Shown one piece after another: positions 47,436 through 55,721 of a DNA stretch of 64,000 bases. Both the position numbers and the translations under genes were made by a program. The notes under the pieces were generated by a model. It did no database searches. It was not told the DNA's origin and worked only from the letters and a program-made list of their open reading frames with translations. Position 1 is the stretch's first letter. Every line of letters starts with the position of its first letter. The stretch lies in the NCBI GenBank assembly GCA_020633055.1, contig JACKEJ010000006.1, positions 310,001-374,000 on the forward strand. The letters are read 5' to 3'. This DNA comes from Sandaracinaceae bacterium (GTDB lineage: Bacteria > Myxococcota_A > Polyangia > Polyangiales > Houyiibacteriaceae).

Positions 47436-49394
47436 GTGAACGCCGTCGAACCTTCCGTGAACGCCTCCGCCGATCAGCATGTCGTCCGCCACCTGCGCGC
47501 GCAGGTCGCGCTCACGCCTGACCGCCCCGCGCTGATCTCGCCCGTGCGGCGTGAGGGACCATGGCCCATCCCGTTCACGGAGCGTACATACGCCGACGTC
47601 GACGCGCGCTCCGACGCGCTCGCGCATGGGTTCACGGACATCGGCATCGGGATGGGCACCAAGACCATCCTCATGCTGCGCACCAGCGACGAGCTCTTCG
47701 TCGTGCTGCTGGCGCTTTACAAGGTCGGCGCGGTGCCGGTGGTGCTGGATCCGGGCATGGGCTTCGCGCGCATGCTGCACTGCTATCGCAGCGTCGGCGC
47801 GGAGGCGTTCATCGGCATCCCGCTGTCACACGTCATCCGCCGCGCACGACCGAAGTTCTTCGCGTCGGTGCGCATCACGGTCAGCGACGGCGCCTTCGGA
47901 GAGCACCGCTTGGCGGACCTGTACCGCACAGGACGCGGGCCGTTCGTGCTGCCCCCCGTGACGCCGGACACGCTGCTCATGCTCGTGTTCACGACGGGCA
48001 GCACGGGGCCCGCGAAGGGCGTGGAGTACACGCACGCAATGCTCGACGCGCTGGTGGGACAGGTGCGCTCCACGTACCCACTGGACGACGGCGAGCGCGG
48101 GCTGGTGACGCTCTCGCTCTTCGCGCTGGTGGACCTCTTCACAGGGTGCACCGCGGTCCTCGCGCCCATGGACCCGACGCGCCCTGCCGACGTGGACCCG
48201 AACGTCATCCTGGGGACGCTCGAGCAGTACGAAGTGCGGCACATGTTCGGTTCTCCCGCGCTCCTGCGCCGCATCGCTCCGGCGCTGACCGCCCGCGCAA
48301 CGCCCTTGCCCAACCTGCGGACGGTGGTGTGCGGGGGTGCGGCGGCGCCGCTCCCGTTGTTGCAGCAGGTGCGCGGCGCGCTGGAGGGGGACCCGACGGT
48401 CCACGCCACGTACGGCGCGACCGAGGCGCTGCCCATCGCCACCATCGACCTGCGCGCGCTGGAAGACGGCTGCGACGAGCGCACGCGCCACGGTGCGGGA
48501 GTGTGCATGGGTCCGCCCATCGACGGTATGCAGGCGCGCATGCTGCGCATCACGCGCGAGCCCATCCCCACGTGGGACGACACGCTGGTGGAGCCCGACG
48601 GGACGCCGGGCGAGATCACCCTGTGCGGCCCGGTGGTGAGCAAGCGCTACCACAACGCGCCCGAGCACGACGCACTGCACAAGATCGCCGACGGCCCGCG
48701 GACCTGGCACCGCACGGGCGACGTTGGCTGGCTGGACGAGCGCGGGCGCATCTGGATGTGTGGACGCAAGGCGCAGACGGTGACCACCGCCGAGGGACCG
48801 CGCTTCACGATGATGTGTGAGGCCGTGTTCAACACGCACCCGGCCGTGCAACGCAGCGCGCTCGTGGGGGTCGGGCCGGACGGGGCGCAGCTCCCCGTCG
48901 TGTGCGTCGAGCTGACGCCCGAGGCGGCCGCGGAGGGAACGCCTGCCACCCTGTTCGAGGAGCTGCGGACGCTCGCCGAGGCCCACGAGTGTACGCGCGG
49001 GCTCACGCGCTACATCGTCCACCCGCGCTTCCCCGTGGATGTACGCCACAACGCCAAGATCGGCCGCGAGGAGCTCGCGGTGTGGGCGGGTGCGAAGCTG
49101 GGACTCTTGCGCATGCCCCCGGCGTTCCACGTGCTCATGGTCATCCCGCTGCTGGGTTGGCTCTACCAGCTGCTGCCGCTGGTGTGGCCGTTCCCGCACC
49201 CGGCGCTCTGGGCGCTGTGGTGGGTGGTGATGTTCCTGCACTTCGTCGTGCACCCGCTGCAGATCATCCCGGGCTTGCCCGTCGCGCGGCGTGTGGGCCA
49301 CGGCACGCTCTACATCGCGTGCATGACCACCATCTTCGGCGCCACCTACTGGCGCCCCTTCGCTGGGGTGAGCGCCAAGGAGCTGGCGAAGTGA
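47436..49394 (+). CDS. oleC: OleC-like AMP-forming ligase / beta-lactone synthetase with C-terminal membrane domain
   Basis: 652 residues. The ANL-superfamily core has TTGSTGPAKGVEYTH (about 190), YGATEALP and TGDVGWLDERGRIWMCGRK, and the C-terminal FPVDVRHNAKIGREELAVWA, which is characteristic of OleC. OleC converts a beta-hydroxy acid to a beta-lactone. An extra 110-residue membrane tail with two or three hydrophobic segments and many Trp/Pro follows the catalytic part. The GTG start is chosen from the SD. Stop overlaps the OleD-like start (GTGA). Confidence 0.9.
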   Translation: MNAVEPSVNASADQHVVRHLRAQVALTPDRPALISPVRREGPWPIPFTERTYADVDARSDALAHGFTDIGIGMGTKTILMLRTSDELFVVLLALYKVGAVPVVLDPGMGFARMLHCYRSVGAEAFIGIPLSHVIRRARPKFFASVRITVSDGAFGEHRLADLYRTGRGPFVLPPVTPDTLLMLVFTTGSTGPAKGVEYTHAMLDALVGQVRSTYPLDDGERGLVTLSLFALVDLFTGCTAVLAPMDPTRPADVDPNVILGTLEQYEVRHMFGSPALLRRIAPALTARATPLPNLRTVVCGGAAAPLPLLQQVRGALEGDPTVHATYGATEALPIATIDLRALEDGCDERTRHGAGVCMGPPIDGMQARMLRITREPIPTWDDTLVEPDGTPGEITLCGPVVSKRYHNAPEHDALHKIADGPRTWHRTGDVGWLDERGRIWMCGRKAQTVTTAEGPRFTMMCEAVFNTHPAVQRSALVGVGPDGAQLPVVCVELTPEAAAEGTPATLFEELRTLAEAHECTRGLTRYIVHPRFPVDVRHNAKIGREELAVWAGAKLGLLRMPPAFHVLMVIPLLGWLYQLLPLVWPFPHPALWALWWVVMFLHFVVHPLQIIPGLPVARRVGHGTLYIACMTTIFGATYWRPFAGVSAKELAK

Positions 49395-50416
49395 GAGCCT
49401 TCGTGACGGGGGGGTCGGGCTTCCTCGGGAGCCACATCGTGGACGCCTGCCTCGCGCGCGGCGACAGCGTGCGCGCGCTGGTGCGCCCCACCAGCGACAC
49501 GGCCTACCTGCGCTCACTCGCCGAGGTGGAGCTGGTCGTGGGCGACCTGTCCGACGAGGGTGCGCTGGTGTCCGCGCTCGGGGGCATCGACGTGGTCTAC
49601 CACTCGGCGGCGCGCGTGCTGGACTACGGCTCGCGGGCGGAGTTCCTCGAGGCCAACGTGCACGGCACGACCCGGCTGCTGGCTGCGGCGAAGCGCGCGG
49701 GCGTGCCCCGCTTCGTGTTCATCAGCAGCCCGAGCGTGGTGATGGCTGGCGCAGACCAGGTGGACGTGGACGAGAGCGCTCCGTACCCGGACCGCTACCT
49801 CAACCTGTATTCCGAGACCAAAGCCATCGCCGAGCGCGCGGTGCTGGCGGCGAACGAACCCGGCTTCACGACGTGCGCGCTGCGCCCGCGCGGCGTGTGG
49901 GGCCCGCGCGACCTGCAGGGCGCCATGCCGAAGATGGTCAAGCGCATGCACGACGGGAAGCTGCCCAACGTGTCCGGGGGCAAGCGCACCGTCGCGTCCA
50001 TCTGCTACTGCGAGAACGCGGCCGAGGCGTGCATGTTGGCCGCTCGCTCGGACCGGGTGGGAGGCAAGGCCTACTTCGTGGCGGACGCGGAGCCCATCGA
50101 CGTGTGGGCGTTCTGCGACGAGCTCGCCGCGCGCTTCCAGGTGCCGCCCATCGCGCGCACCCTCTCGCCGCGGGTGCTGTGGGTCCTGGCCACGGTCCTC
50201 GACGTCGTCTGGCGCCTGCCCTTCCTCGCGCACAAGCGCTCGCCACCCATGTCGCGCTACCTGGCGTCGCTCCTCATCCACAGCGCGACATACGACCTCT
50301 CCGCTGCCCGCCGCGACTTCGACTACGCTCCCATCGTCGACCGTGAGACGGGCTTCAAGCGCATCGAGCGCTGGCTGGGCGAGGGCGGCCCCGCGTCGTT
50401 CTACGCACACCTCTGA
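49391..50416 (+). CDS. oleD: OleD-like NAD(P)-dependent 2-alkyl-3-ketoacyl reductase (extended SDR)
   Basis: 341 residues from GTG 49391, overlapping the ligase stop. The Rossmann motif TGGSGFLG at residue 6, the SSPSVV segment and the catalytic YSETK (about residue 140) are those of 3-beta-HSD/OleD enzymes, which reduce the 2-alkyl-3-keto acid made by OleA. A Trp/Leu-rich segment near residue 260 could contact the membrane. Start at 49391 is required because the longer upstream frame is a shadow of the ligase gene. Co-transcribed with the next gene. Confidence 0.9.
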   Translation: MRAFVTGGSGFLGSHIVDACLARGDSVRALVRPTSDTAYLRSLAEVELVVGDLSDEGALVSALGGIDVVYHSAARVLDYGSRAEFLEANVHGTTRLLAAAKRAGVPRFVFISSPSVVMAGADQVDVDESAPYPDRYLNLYSETKAIAERAVLAANEPGFTTCALRPRGVWGPRDLQGAMPKMVKRMHDGKLPNVSGGKRTVASICYCENAAEACMLAARSDRVGGKAYFVADAEPIDVWAFCDELAARFQVPPIARTLSPRVLWVLATVLDVVWRLPFLAHKRSPPMSRYLASLLIHSATYDLSAARRDFDYAPIVDRETGFKRIERWLGEGGPASFYAHL

Positions 50417-50429
50417 CAGGAACCGCACC

Positions 50430-51518
50430 ATGAGCATGGACACCTTCTTCCAGCAGATCGTCTACTCGGCCGCCAACGAGGATCCGGAGTCCGAGCGCCG
50501 AGCGCTGCGGCTCGGTCCGACCGACCGCGTCCTGTGCATCACGGGCAGCGGGGCGCGCCCGCTCGATCTCCTGATCGACGGTCCAGAGCGCATCGTCGCC
50601 GTGGACTTCAACGTGCGGCAGAACCACCTGCTCGAGCTGAAGATGGCGGCCATCGCGCAGTTCGAGCGCGACGAGTGTCTGTCGTTCCTGGGCGTGACGC
50701 CGGGCACGCAGCGCATGGCCCAGTTCGCTGCCCTCGAGGAGCGCCTCTCCGACGCCGCCCGCGCGTACTGGCGGTCCGAGCCCGCTGCGCTCGAGGGGGG
50801 CGTGATGTACTGCGGCGTCTGGGAGAGCTACATGCGCAAGGTGAAGCGCGTGATGCCGCGCCGGAAGCTGCTGCAGCAGCTCATCACCGCCAAGGATCTC
50901 GAGACCCAGCGGGCGCTCTACGCGCGCTGGAACAACTGGGTGTGGGCGGCTGGGATGAAGCCCCTCGGGTGGCGCTGGGTGTGGAAGACCGTGCTCAAGG
51001 AGCCCGGGATCGAGTTCGTGCCCGAGTCGGTCTCGGTCTCCGACCACCTCATGGCGAGCTTCGAGCGCGCCGCCACGGAGCGGCTGCTGTGGACCAACCC
51101 CTACATCCAGCTGATGTTCGGCGACGGCTACCACGAGGAGGCGATGCCCCTGCACCTGCAGCCGGGCCACTACGAGGCTCTCCGCGGGCGCCTCGACCGT
51201 ATCGAGCTGGTGCACGCACCCTTGGTGACCCACCTGGCCGAGCACGAAGGCGCCTACACGGCGTTCTCCGTGTCCGACTTCTCGTCCTACGCCGACCCCA
51301 CGATGTACCGCTCGGTGTGGGAGGCGCTGCTGCACGCCGCCGCTCCCGGCGCGCGTGTGTGCGAGCGCTTCTTCCTGGTGCGCTACGAACCGCACACGCT
51401 GTTCCCGGGGGCCATCGAGCGCGATGGGGAGCTCGAGCGACAGCTTCAGGAGGACGACCACACGTACATCTACTCCTTCAACTGCGCGACGGTGCTGAAG
51501 GCCGGCGTCTCCGCGTAG
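50430..51518 (+). CDS. BtaA-like SAM:aminocarboxypropyl transferase (DUF3419)
   Basis: 362 residues. The N-terminal FFQQIVYSAANEDPESE, CITGSGARPLDLL (AdoMet-binding) and AVDFNVRQNHLLELK match the DUF3419/BtaA family, which moves the 3-amino-3-carboxypropyl group of AdoMet onto diacylglycerol in betaine-lipid synthesis. It begins 13 bases after the OleD-like gene with AGGA eight bases upstream, so the two are probably co-transcribed. The BtaB methyltransferase is not present. Its acceptor may be different here. Ends 49 bases inside the convergent flavoprotein gene. Confidence 0.9.
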   Translation: MSMDTFFQQIVYSAANEDPESERRALRLGPTDRVLCITGSGARPLDLLIDGPERIVAVDFNVRQNHLLELKMAAIAQFERDECLSFLGVTPGTQRMAQFAALEERLSDAARAYWRSEPAALEGGVMYCGVWESYMRKVKRVMPRRKLLQQLITAKDLETQRALYARWNNWVWAAGMKPLGWRWVWKTVLKEPGIEFVPESVSVSDHLMASFERAATERLLWTNPYIQLMFGDGYHEEAMPLHLQPGHYEALRGRLDRIELVHAPLVTHLAEHEGAYTAFSVSDFSSYADPTMYRSVWEALLHAAAPGARVCERFFLVRYEPHTLFPGAIERDGELERQLQEDDHTYIYSFNCATVLKAGVSA

Positions 51519-52906
51519 CGTTCTCGCTGGGCCTCGCGTAGCCAGATGGGCGCGAGCGCGTTCACCTTGGCCGTCGCGTACTGGACGGAGGAGCCGACGG
51601 TCTCCATGTGCAGGCCGCTGCTCACCCACAGCGTGCGTCGCTGCCCCTGAACACGCTGCTCGAAGTGCTCGTACCAGCCCGCGGCGAGGTCTTCGGGCGC
51701 GAGGTGCGGGAAGTAGTCGGGGTGGTGGTGCACGCTGGCGCTCGCCCGGTCCACCATGGTGGCGTTCAGCTCGCGCGTGAGGTCGCGCTCGACGACGTCC
51801 AGGATCTCGGCGTCCGTGCGCTCGTGCGCGGGGTCGGCGTAGAGGTTCAGCGTCACCCAGTCCGAGTCGGGGTAACGCTTGTAGGCGAACACCACCCCCC
51901 CGAGGCGCTGCGGTTCCACCGCGTTGTCCACCACGACGTGCGCGATGTCCGTCAGCCCGGCGACGCGGCACAGCACGGTGACGTAGTGATTGCAGCGCAC
52001 CTTCGCGAGCAGCGCGCGTTCGTCTTCGGTCGCGTCCAGGAAGGGCAGCTGCGGGCGCAGCGGCACCGCGATCACGAGGTGGTCGAAGGTCTCCCGCGAG
52101 GTCGCCGTCTCGACCGTCACGGACCCCTCGTGCCGCTCGACGCGCAGCACCTCCGCGTGGAGCCGTGCGCGCGCTGCAGGATACGCGCTCGCGACCCGCC
52201 ACCAGATGCCCTGCATGCCGCGCTCGAGGCGGTAGACGGGGTTCCACAGCACGTCGGGGCGCGCGTATTGGTGGTAGTACAGCAGCGGCGCGGTCAGGCC
52301 CGGGGCGCTCGTGTCCGCGTACCCGAAGGCCTGCATGCCGAAGCTCACGGCGCGGTTGAGGGTGCTCGTGTGGACGCTGCTGAACGGCCGGTGCAGGGCT
52401 GGGGGGCGCCCGGCGTAGTCCAGGGTGGGGCGCCGCGAGTACCGGAACAGGCCGAGTCGAAAGCGCAGAAAGTCGAGCAGCCCGAGCAGGAGAAGCCACG
52501 GCCGGAGGACCAGCAGACGCGCCCACGTGCGGCCCGTCACGGGCGTGCCTCCGCTGTAGAAGCGGTACTTCGCGCGCTGGGGCTCGGCGGCGTCACAGTA
52601 CGCGATGCCGTGGCGAGCGAGCAGGGCCTCGAGGTCCGCGGTGCTCCAGCTGTCCTTGGAAAGCACCCCGGCGCCGAGCTCGTAGCCGCCCGGTGCGCCG
52701 TTGCAGGGTGTACCGTCGGGGAACACCGTGTGGCACTTGCCGCCGAAGTAGGCGTTGCGCTCGAACACCGTGACCTCGAACGCACCGCCCCAGCGCCGGT
52801 GCGAGAGGGCCTCTGCGGCTCCCCACCCGGACGGGCCGCCGCCGACGATGGCGACGCGCAGGGGCGGGGCCGCTTCGCGCGCTTCCGGCTCACGCCCGTC
52901 GCTCAT
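51470..52906 (-). CDS. FAD-dependent amine-oxidase-like oxidoreductase
   Basis: 478 residues. A dinucleotide-binding GGGPSGWGAAEAL at residue 20 and the ERNAYFGGKCHTV segment mark a flavin/NAD(P) Rossmann fold of the amine oxidase/protoporphyrinogen oxidase-type group. A short hydrophobic segment (about 150-170) may contact the membrane. The ATG overlaps the thioesterase stop (ATGA), forming a two-gene minus-strand operon converging on the BtaA-like gene. Substrate unknown; a lipid or amine is plausible. Confidence 0.87.
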   Translation of the reverse strand: MSDGREPEAREAAPPLRVAIVGGGPSGWGAAEALSHRRWGGAFEVTVFERNAYFGGKCHTVFPDGTPCNGAPGGYELGAGVLSKDSWSTADLEALLARHGIAYCDAAEPQRAKYRFYSGGTPVTGRTWARLLVLRPWLLLLGLLDFLRFRLGLFRYSRRPTLDYAGRPPALHRPFSSVHTSTLNRAVSFGMQAFGYADTSAPGLTAPLLYYHQYARPDVLWNPVYRLERGMQGIWWRVASAYPAARARLHAEVLRVERHEGSVTVETATSRETFDHLVIAVPLRPQLPFLDATEDERALLAKVRCNHYVTVLCRVAGLTDIAHVVVDNAVEPQRLGGVVFAYKRYPDSDWVTLNLYADPAHERTDAEILDVVERDLTRELNATMVDRASASVHHHPDYFPHLAPEDLAAGWYEHFEQRVQGQRRTLWVSSGLHMETVGSSVQYATAKVNALAPIWLREAQRERYAETPAFSTVAQLKE

Positions 52907-53691
52907 GGCGGACTCCACAGCAGCTGACCGCGCGCGACGACGCTGTCATCGGCGCGCCGCGTGAGCGCGACGAGCGCTCCCGGCGCGCGGTTGGATGTGC
53001 TCCACACGCGCGCCTCGACCCAGTCGCCCACGTGGAGCTCGCCCTCGTAGTCGACCGCCACCTGCGTAGCCCCTTGGAAGTGCTCTCCGGCGGCTCCTGG
53101 CAGGGCCCCCGTGAGGAGCGCCAGGCGCCGCGTGTCGTCCAGGTAGTCCACCACTTGCGTGTGGCCTGCGTGACGCCCGCGGTTCTCGTCGCTGGGCAGC
53201 ACTTGGAACGCGCGCGTGTAGCGCGGTGCTCCCGCCGGCACTGGCAGGTCGCGCCCGAGGCGCAGGGGCTGCGGGTGTCCATGGACGCGCGCCGTGACCG
53301 CCGGATCCACCGGGGCGGGCCTGCGGTCGGCGCCCACCCGCACGAACACCAGCTGGGCACGTGCCAGCAGCGCCCCGTCCGTGGCCCGCGTGAGCTCGTG
53401 CTCGATGGCGTAGCTGCTCGTCCCGCAGCGCGAGAGCCACACCGCGACGTCGATGTCCGCAGGCTCGAGGAGCTGTGCGTGCAGCTCGATCCGGATCGCG
53501 CGGGCCAGCCCGTGGTTCAGCGCATGGTGCACCGCGTCGTGCGTCGGGATCTGTGCGCGGGCGTGCTCCATGAAGTCCATCAGCACGCGCGGGCGCGCGA
53601 CGCGCGAGCCGTCGATCTCGTGCCAGCGGCTGGTGAGCCTGCTGCGGAACAGGGTAGGCGCGCCGGGGCGCGCGTCGGCCGGGGACGTCAC
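52903..53691 (-). CDS. Acyl-ACP/CoA thioesterase-like protein, double hot-dog
   Basis: 262 residues from GTG 53691 (another GTG at 53751 is possible). Two hot-dog-like halves, each beginning with a helix-strand pattern: the first at about 10-125 (WHEIDGSR...FMEHARAQ), the second at about 140-255 (YTRAFQVLPSDENRGRHAGHTQVVDYLDD). This fits the FatA/acyl-ACP thioesterase type rather than a single-domain 4HBT. Overlaps the flavoprotein gene start, so both are in one operon. May supply or remove acyl chains for the neighbouring lipid-like pathway. Confidence 0.82.
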   Translation of the reverse strand: MTSPADARPGAPTLFRSRLTSRWHEIDGSRVARPRVLMDFMEHARAQIPTHDAVHHALNHGLARAIRIELHAQLLEPADIDVAVWLSRCGTSSYAIEHELTRATDGALLARAQLVFVRVGADRRPAPVDPAVTARVHGHPQPLRLGRDLPVPAGAPRYTRAFQVLPSDENRGRHAGHTQVVDYLDDTRRLALLTGALPGAAGEHFQGATQVAVDYEGELHVGDWVEARVWSTSNRAPGALVALTRRADDSVVARGQLLWSPP

Positions 53692-53808
53692 GGACGGACG
53701 CTTGCGCTCGATTCCGTTTCCCTGCAACCACCGACATGGGTCGCCCGCCACGCTCCCGGGTGGGCGGCGTCGGCTTCCCGACCCGCAGCGGTCGCGGCGT
53801 GGCCGATT

Positions 53809-54834
53809 CTACAGCGCGAGCTGCACACGCCGCTGCCGCTGGTCGACCAGGATGAGCTGCCGCGCCCACGACGCGACCACGATCCGGAGAGTCCCGTCAG
53901 CGTCGGTGTGGAGCTCGGTCACTATCGTGCGCGGTGGTGCCGGCGGCTCGGATGGCACGACGACCGACGGGTCGAGCGTGGGGGCGTCCGACGGGATCGG
54001 CGGGGGAGAGGCGTCGGTCTGGGTCACCTGCACCGCTTCGTTCGCGAGCGGACCAGGCTCGCTCGGTTCCCGCGTCGGGTCACGCCGCAGCAAAACGCCC
54101 TCGCCCTGGTTGACTCCACCGAACACGAGGAACGGCGAGCCTGGCTCGCGCTGCGTCCAGGTGCCTTCACCCGTGAGCGCCGGGTACGCCGAGAACGTGT
54201 AGCGCCCGTCCGCGGTGAGGCGGTACTCGCGCCGCCAGCCAATGGCCCCGCCCGGGCTCGGGATGGATCCGCTGACGGCCCAGGTGCCCACCAGCTGGTC
54301 GGCCGCGAGCGGCGCGCTGGCCTCGACCCACGCGACGGCCGCAGGGGTGCGCGGGCCGAAGGGGTCGACCTCGCTGCGGAGCACCACGCGCACCTGTCTG
54401 CCCTGCGCGACGGTGTGTGTCGCCGCGAGCACGGTCCACGTTCCGCGCGGTTCGAGCATCAGCACCTCGCTGCCCATGCGCAGGGCCTCCACCTGCCCCG
54501 GTGCCCGCGCGGACTGCGGAGCGGCGCCCTCGGGTGTGGTTCCAACGGCTGGTGGCGCCCCTGCGATGGGTGGTCCGGACGCAGGCGGGCCACTGGCGGA
54601 ACCTCCCTGCGTGTCGGATCCCGGTGCGCCTGCGTGCTGTCCCTCGCCGTCGGCCCCGCTCGTTCCGGCGGTGCTCGTGGTGGGCGCAGGAGCGTCCTCG
54701 GGGGCATGGGCCGCGCCCTCCGGCCCATCCGAGGCGGTGGCGCGCGGGCGCACACAGCCGGTCGCCAGCAGGCACGCCATCTCCAACCCAGCGAACGCCA
54801 CGCGGCGCGACAGGAGACCAGCAGACGGGATCAT
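53809..54834 (-). CDS. Lipoprotein of unknown function
   Basis: 341 residues from ATG 54834, with a GGAGG upstream. Signal and lipobox LLATGC near residue 27, followed by a 90-residue Ala/Pro/Gly/Thr linker. The rest has a segment reading LVGTWAVSGSIPSPGGAIGWRREYRLT, a pattern reminiscent of lipocalin-like or DUF-type barrel domains; not recognised with confidence. Divergent from the FolB-cupin gene. Confidence 0.7.
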   Translation of the reverse strand: MIPSAGLLSRRVAFAGLEMACLLATGCVRPRATASDGPEGAAHAPEDAPAPTTSTAGTSGADGEGQHAGAPGSDTQGGSASGPPASGPPIAGAPPAVGTTPEGAAPQSARAPGQVEALRMGSEVLMLEPRGTWTVLAATHTVAQGRQVRVVLRSEVDPFGPRTPAAVAWVEASAPLAADQLVGTWAVSGSIPSPGGAIGWRREYRLTADGRYTFSAYPALTGEGTWTQREPGSPFLVFGGVNQGEGVLLRRDPTREPSEPGPLANEAVQVTQTDASPPPIPSDAPTLDPSVVVPSEPPAPPRTIVTELHTDADGTLRIVVASWARQLILVDQRQRRVQLAL

Positions 54835-54953
54835 CGGGAGCACCTCCATGACTCGAACGACCGTTGTACCGCGATGCGGGAACACGCGTCATCCGTCGTC
54901 GCCGCGGCGCACCAGCGTCGCCACTCCGTCGTCGGCCTGGTACGCTCGCTCGC

Positions 54954-55721
54954 GTGACGCCCGGGACCCAGCTGGACACCATCCGCATCCGCGGCCTGCA
55001 CGTCGAGTGCGTCGTGGGTGTGTACCCGCACGAGCGCGAAGCCAGCCAGCCCCTGCACGTGGACCTGGACCTGGTGCTGGACACCGAGGTGGCCGCCGAG
55101 AGCGAGCGCGTGCGCGACACCGTGCACTACGCGGCCGCCGCCGCGCAGGTGGTGTTCCTGCTGAAGAGCTGCCACTTCCGCCTGCTGGAGACGGCCGCGC
55201 ACGTCATCGCGCGCTACCTGCTGGCGCCACCCTCGCCAGACGAACAGCGCGCGCTCGTGCAGCGTGTGCGCGTGCAGCTCACCAAGCCGGGCGCGCTGCG
55301 AGGCTTCGCGGACCCCTCGGTGGAGATCGAGCGCAGCCAGGGCTGGGCCACCTTCGTGCAGGAGCAGAAGCCGTGGGGCACCGTGGACATCATCCACGAG
55401 ACGCGCGACGCCGGCATCTACCGCCTGAACATCCAGCCGGGCGGCGAGATCCCGCTGCACGTGCACCGCGTCATGCGCGAGAGCGAGATGGTGCTCACCA
55501 GCGGGCTGCACTGCCAGCGCGCGCCCGTCCCTCCTGGCACGGTGCACCGTTGGCCGCGCGGCGCGGCGCACGTCTATCACAACCCCACCGAGCGCTGGCA
55601 GACCATCCTGTGCGTGGACTCGCCCGCGTTCATCCCCGAAGACGAGTGTCCCGTGAGCGGCGAACCCGCCGACGTACCCCCCGAGCCCCCCTGGGGCCCC
55701 TACGCAGGAGTTGGCGGATGA
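54954..55721 (+). CDS. folB: Dihydroneopterin aldolase fused to a cupin
   Basis: 255 residues from GTG 54954. The N-terminal ~120 residues match FolB (IRIRGLHVECVVGVYPHERE ... FRLLETAAHVI ... VRVQLTKPGAL), which converts dihydroneopterin to 6-hydroxymethyl-dihydropterin in folate synthesis. The C-terminal ~125 residues form a single cupin (PGGEIPLHVHRVMRESEMVL), a metal-binding beta-barrel. Such a fusion is unusual. Stop overlaps the following SDR start (ATGA), hinting at a linked pterin or reductase function. Confidence 0.88.
   Translation: MTPGTQLDTIRIRGLHVECVVGVYPHEREASQPLHVDLDLVLDTEVAAESERVRDTVHYAAAAAQVVFLLKSCHFRLLETAAHVIARYLLAPPSPDEQRALVQRVRVQLTKPGALRGFADPSVEIERSQGWATFVQEQKPWGTVDIIHETRDAGIYRLNIQPGGEIPLHVHRVMRESEMVLTSGLHCQRAPVPPGTVHRWPRGAAHVYHNPTERWQTILCVDSPAFIPEDECPVSGEPADVPPEPPWGPYAGVGG

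Noticed and set aside
50355..52526. A 723-codon minus-strand open frame
   Set aside because: Overlaps both the BtaA-like gene and the flavoprotein in a wrong frame; the motifs are only in the real genes.
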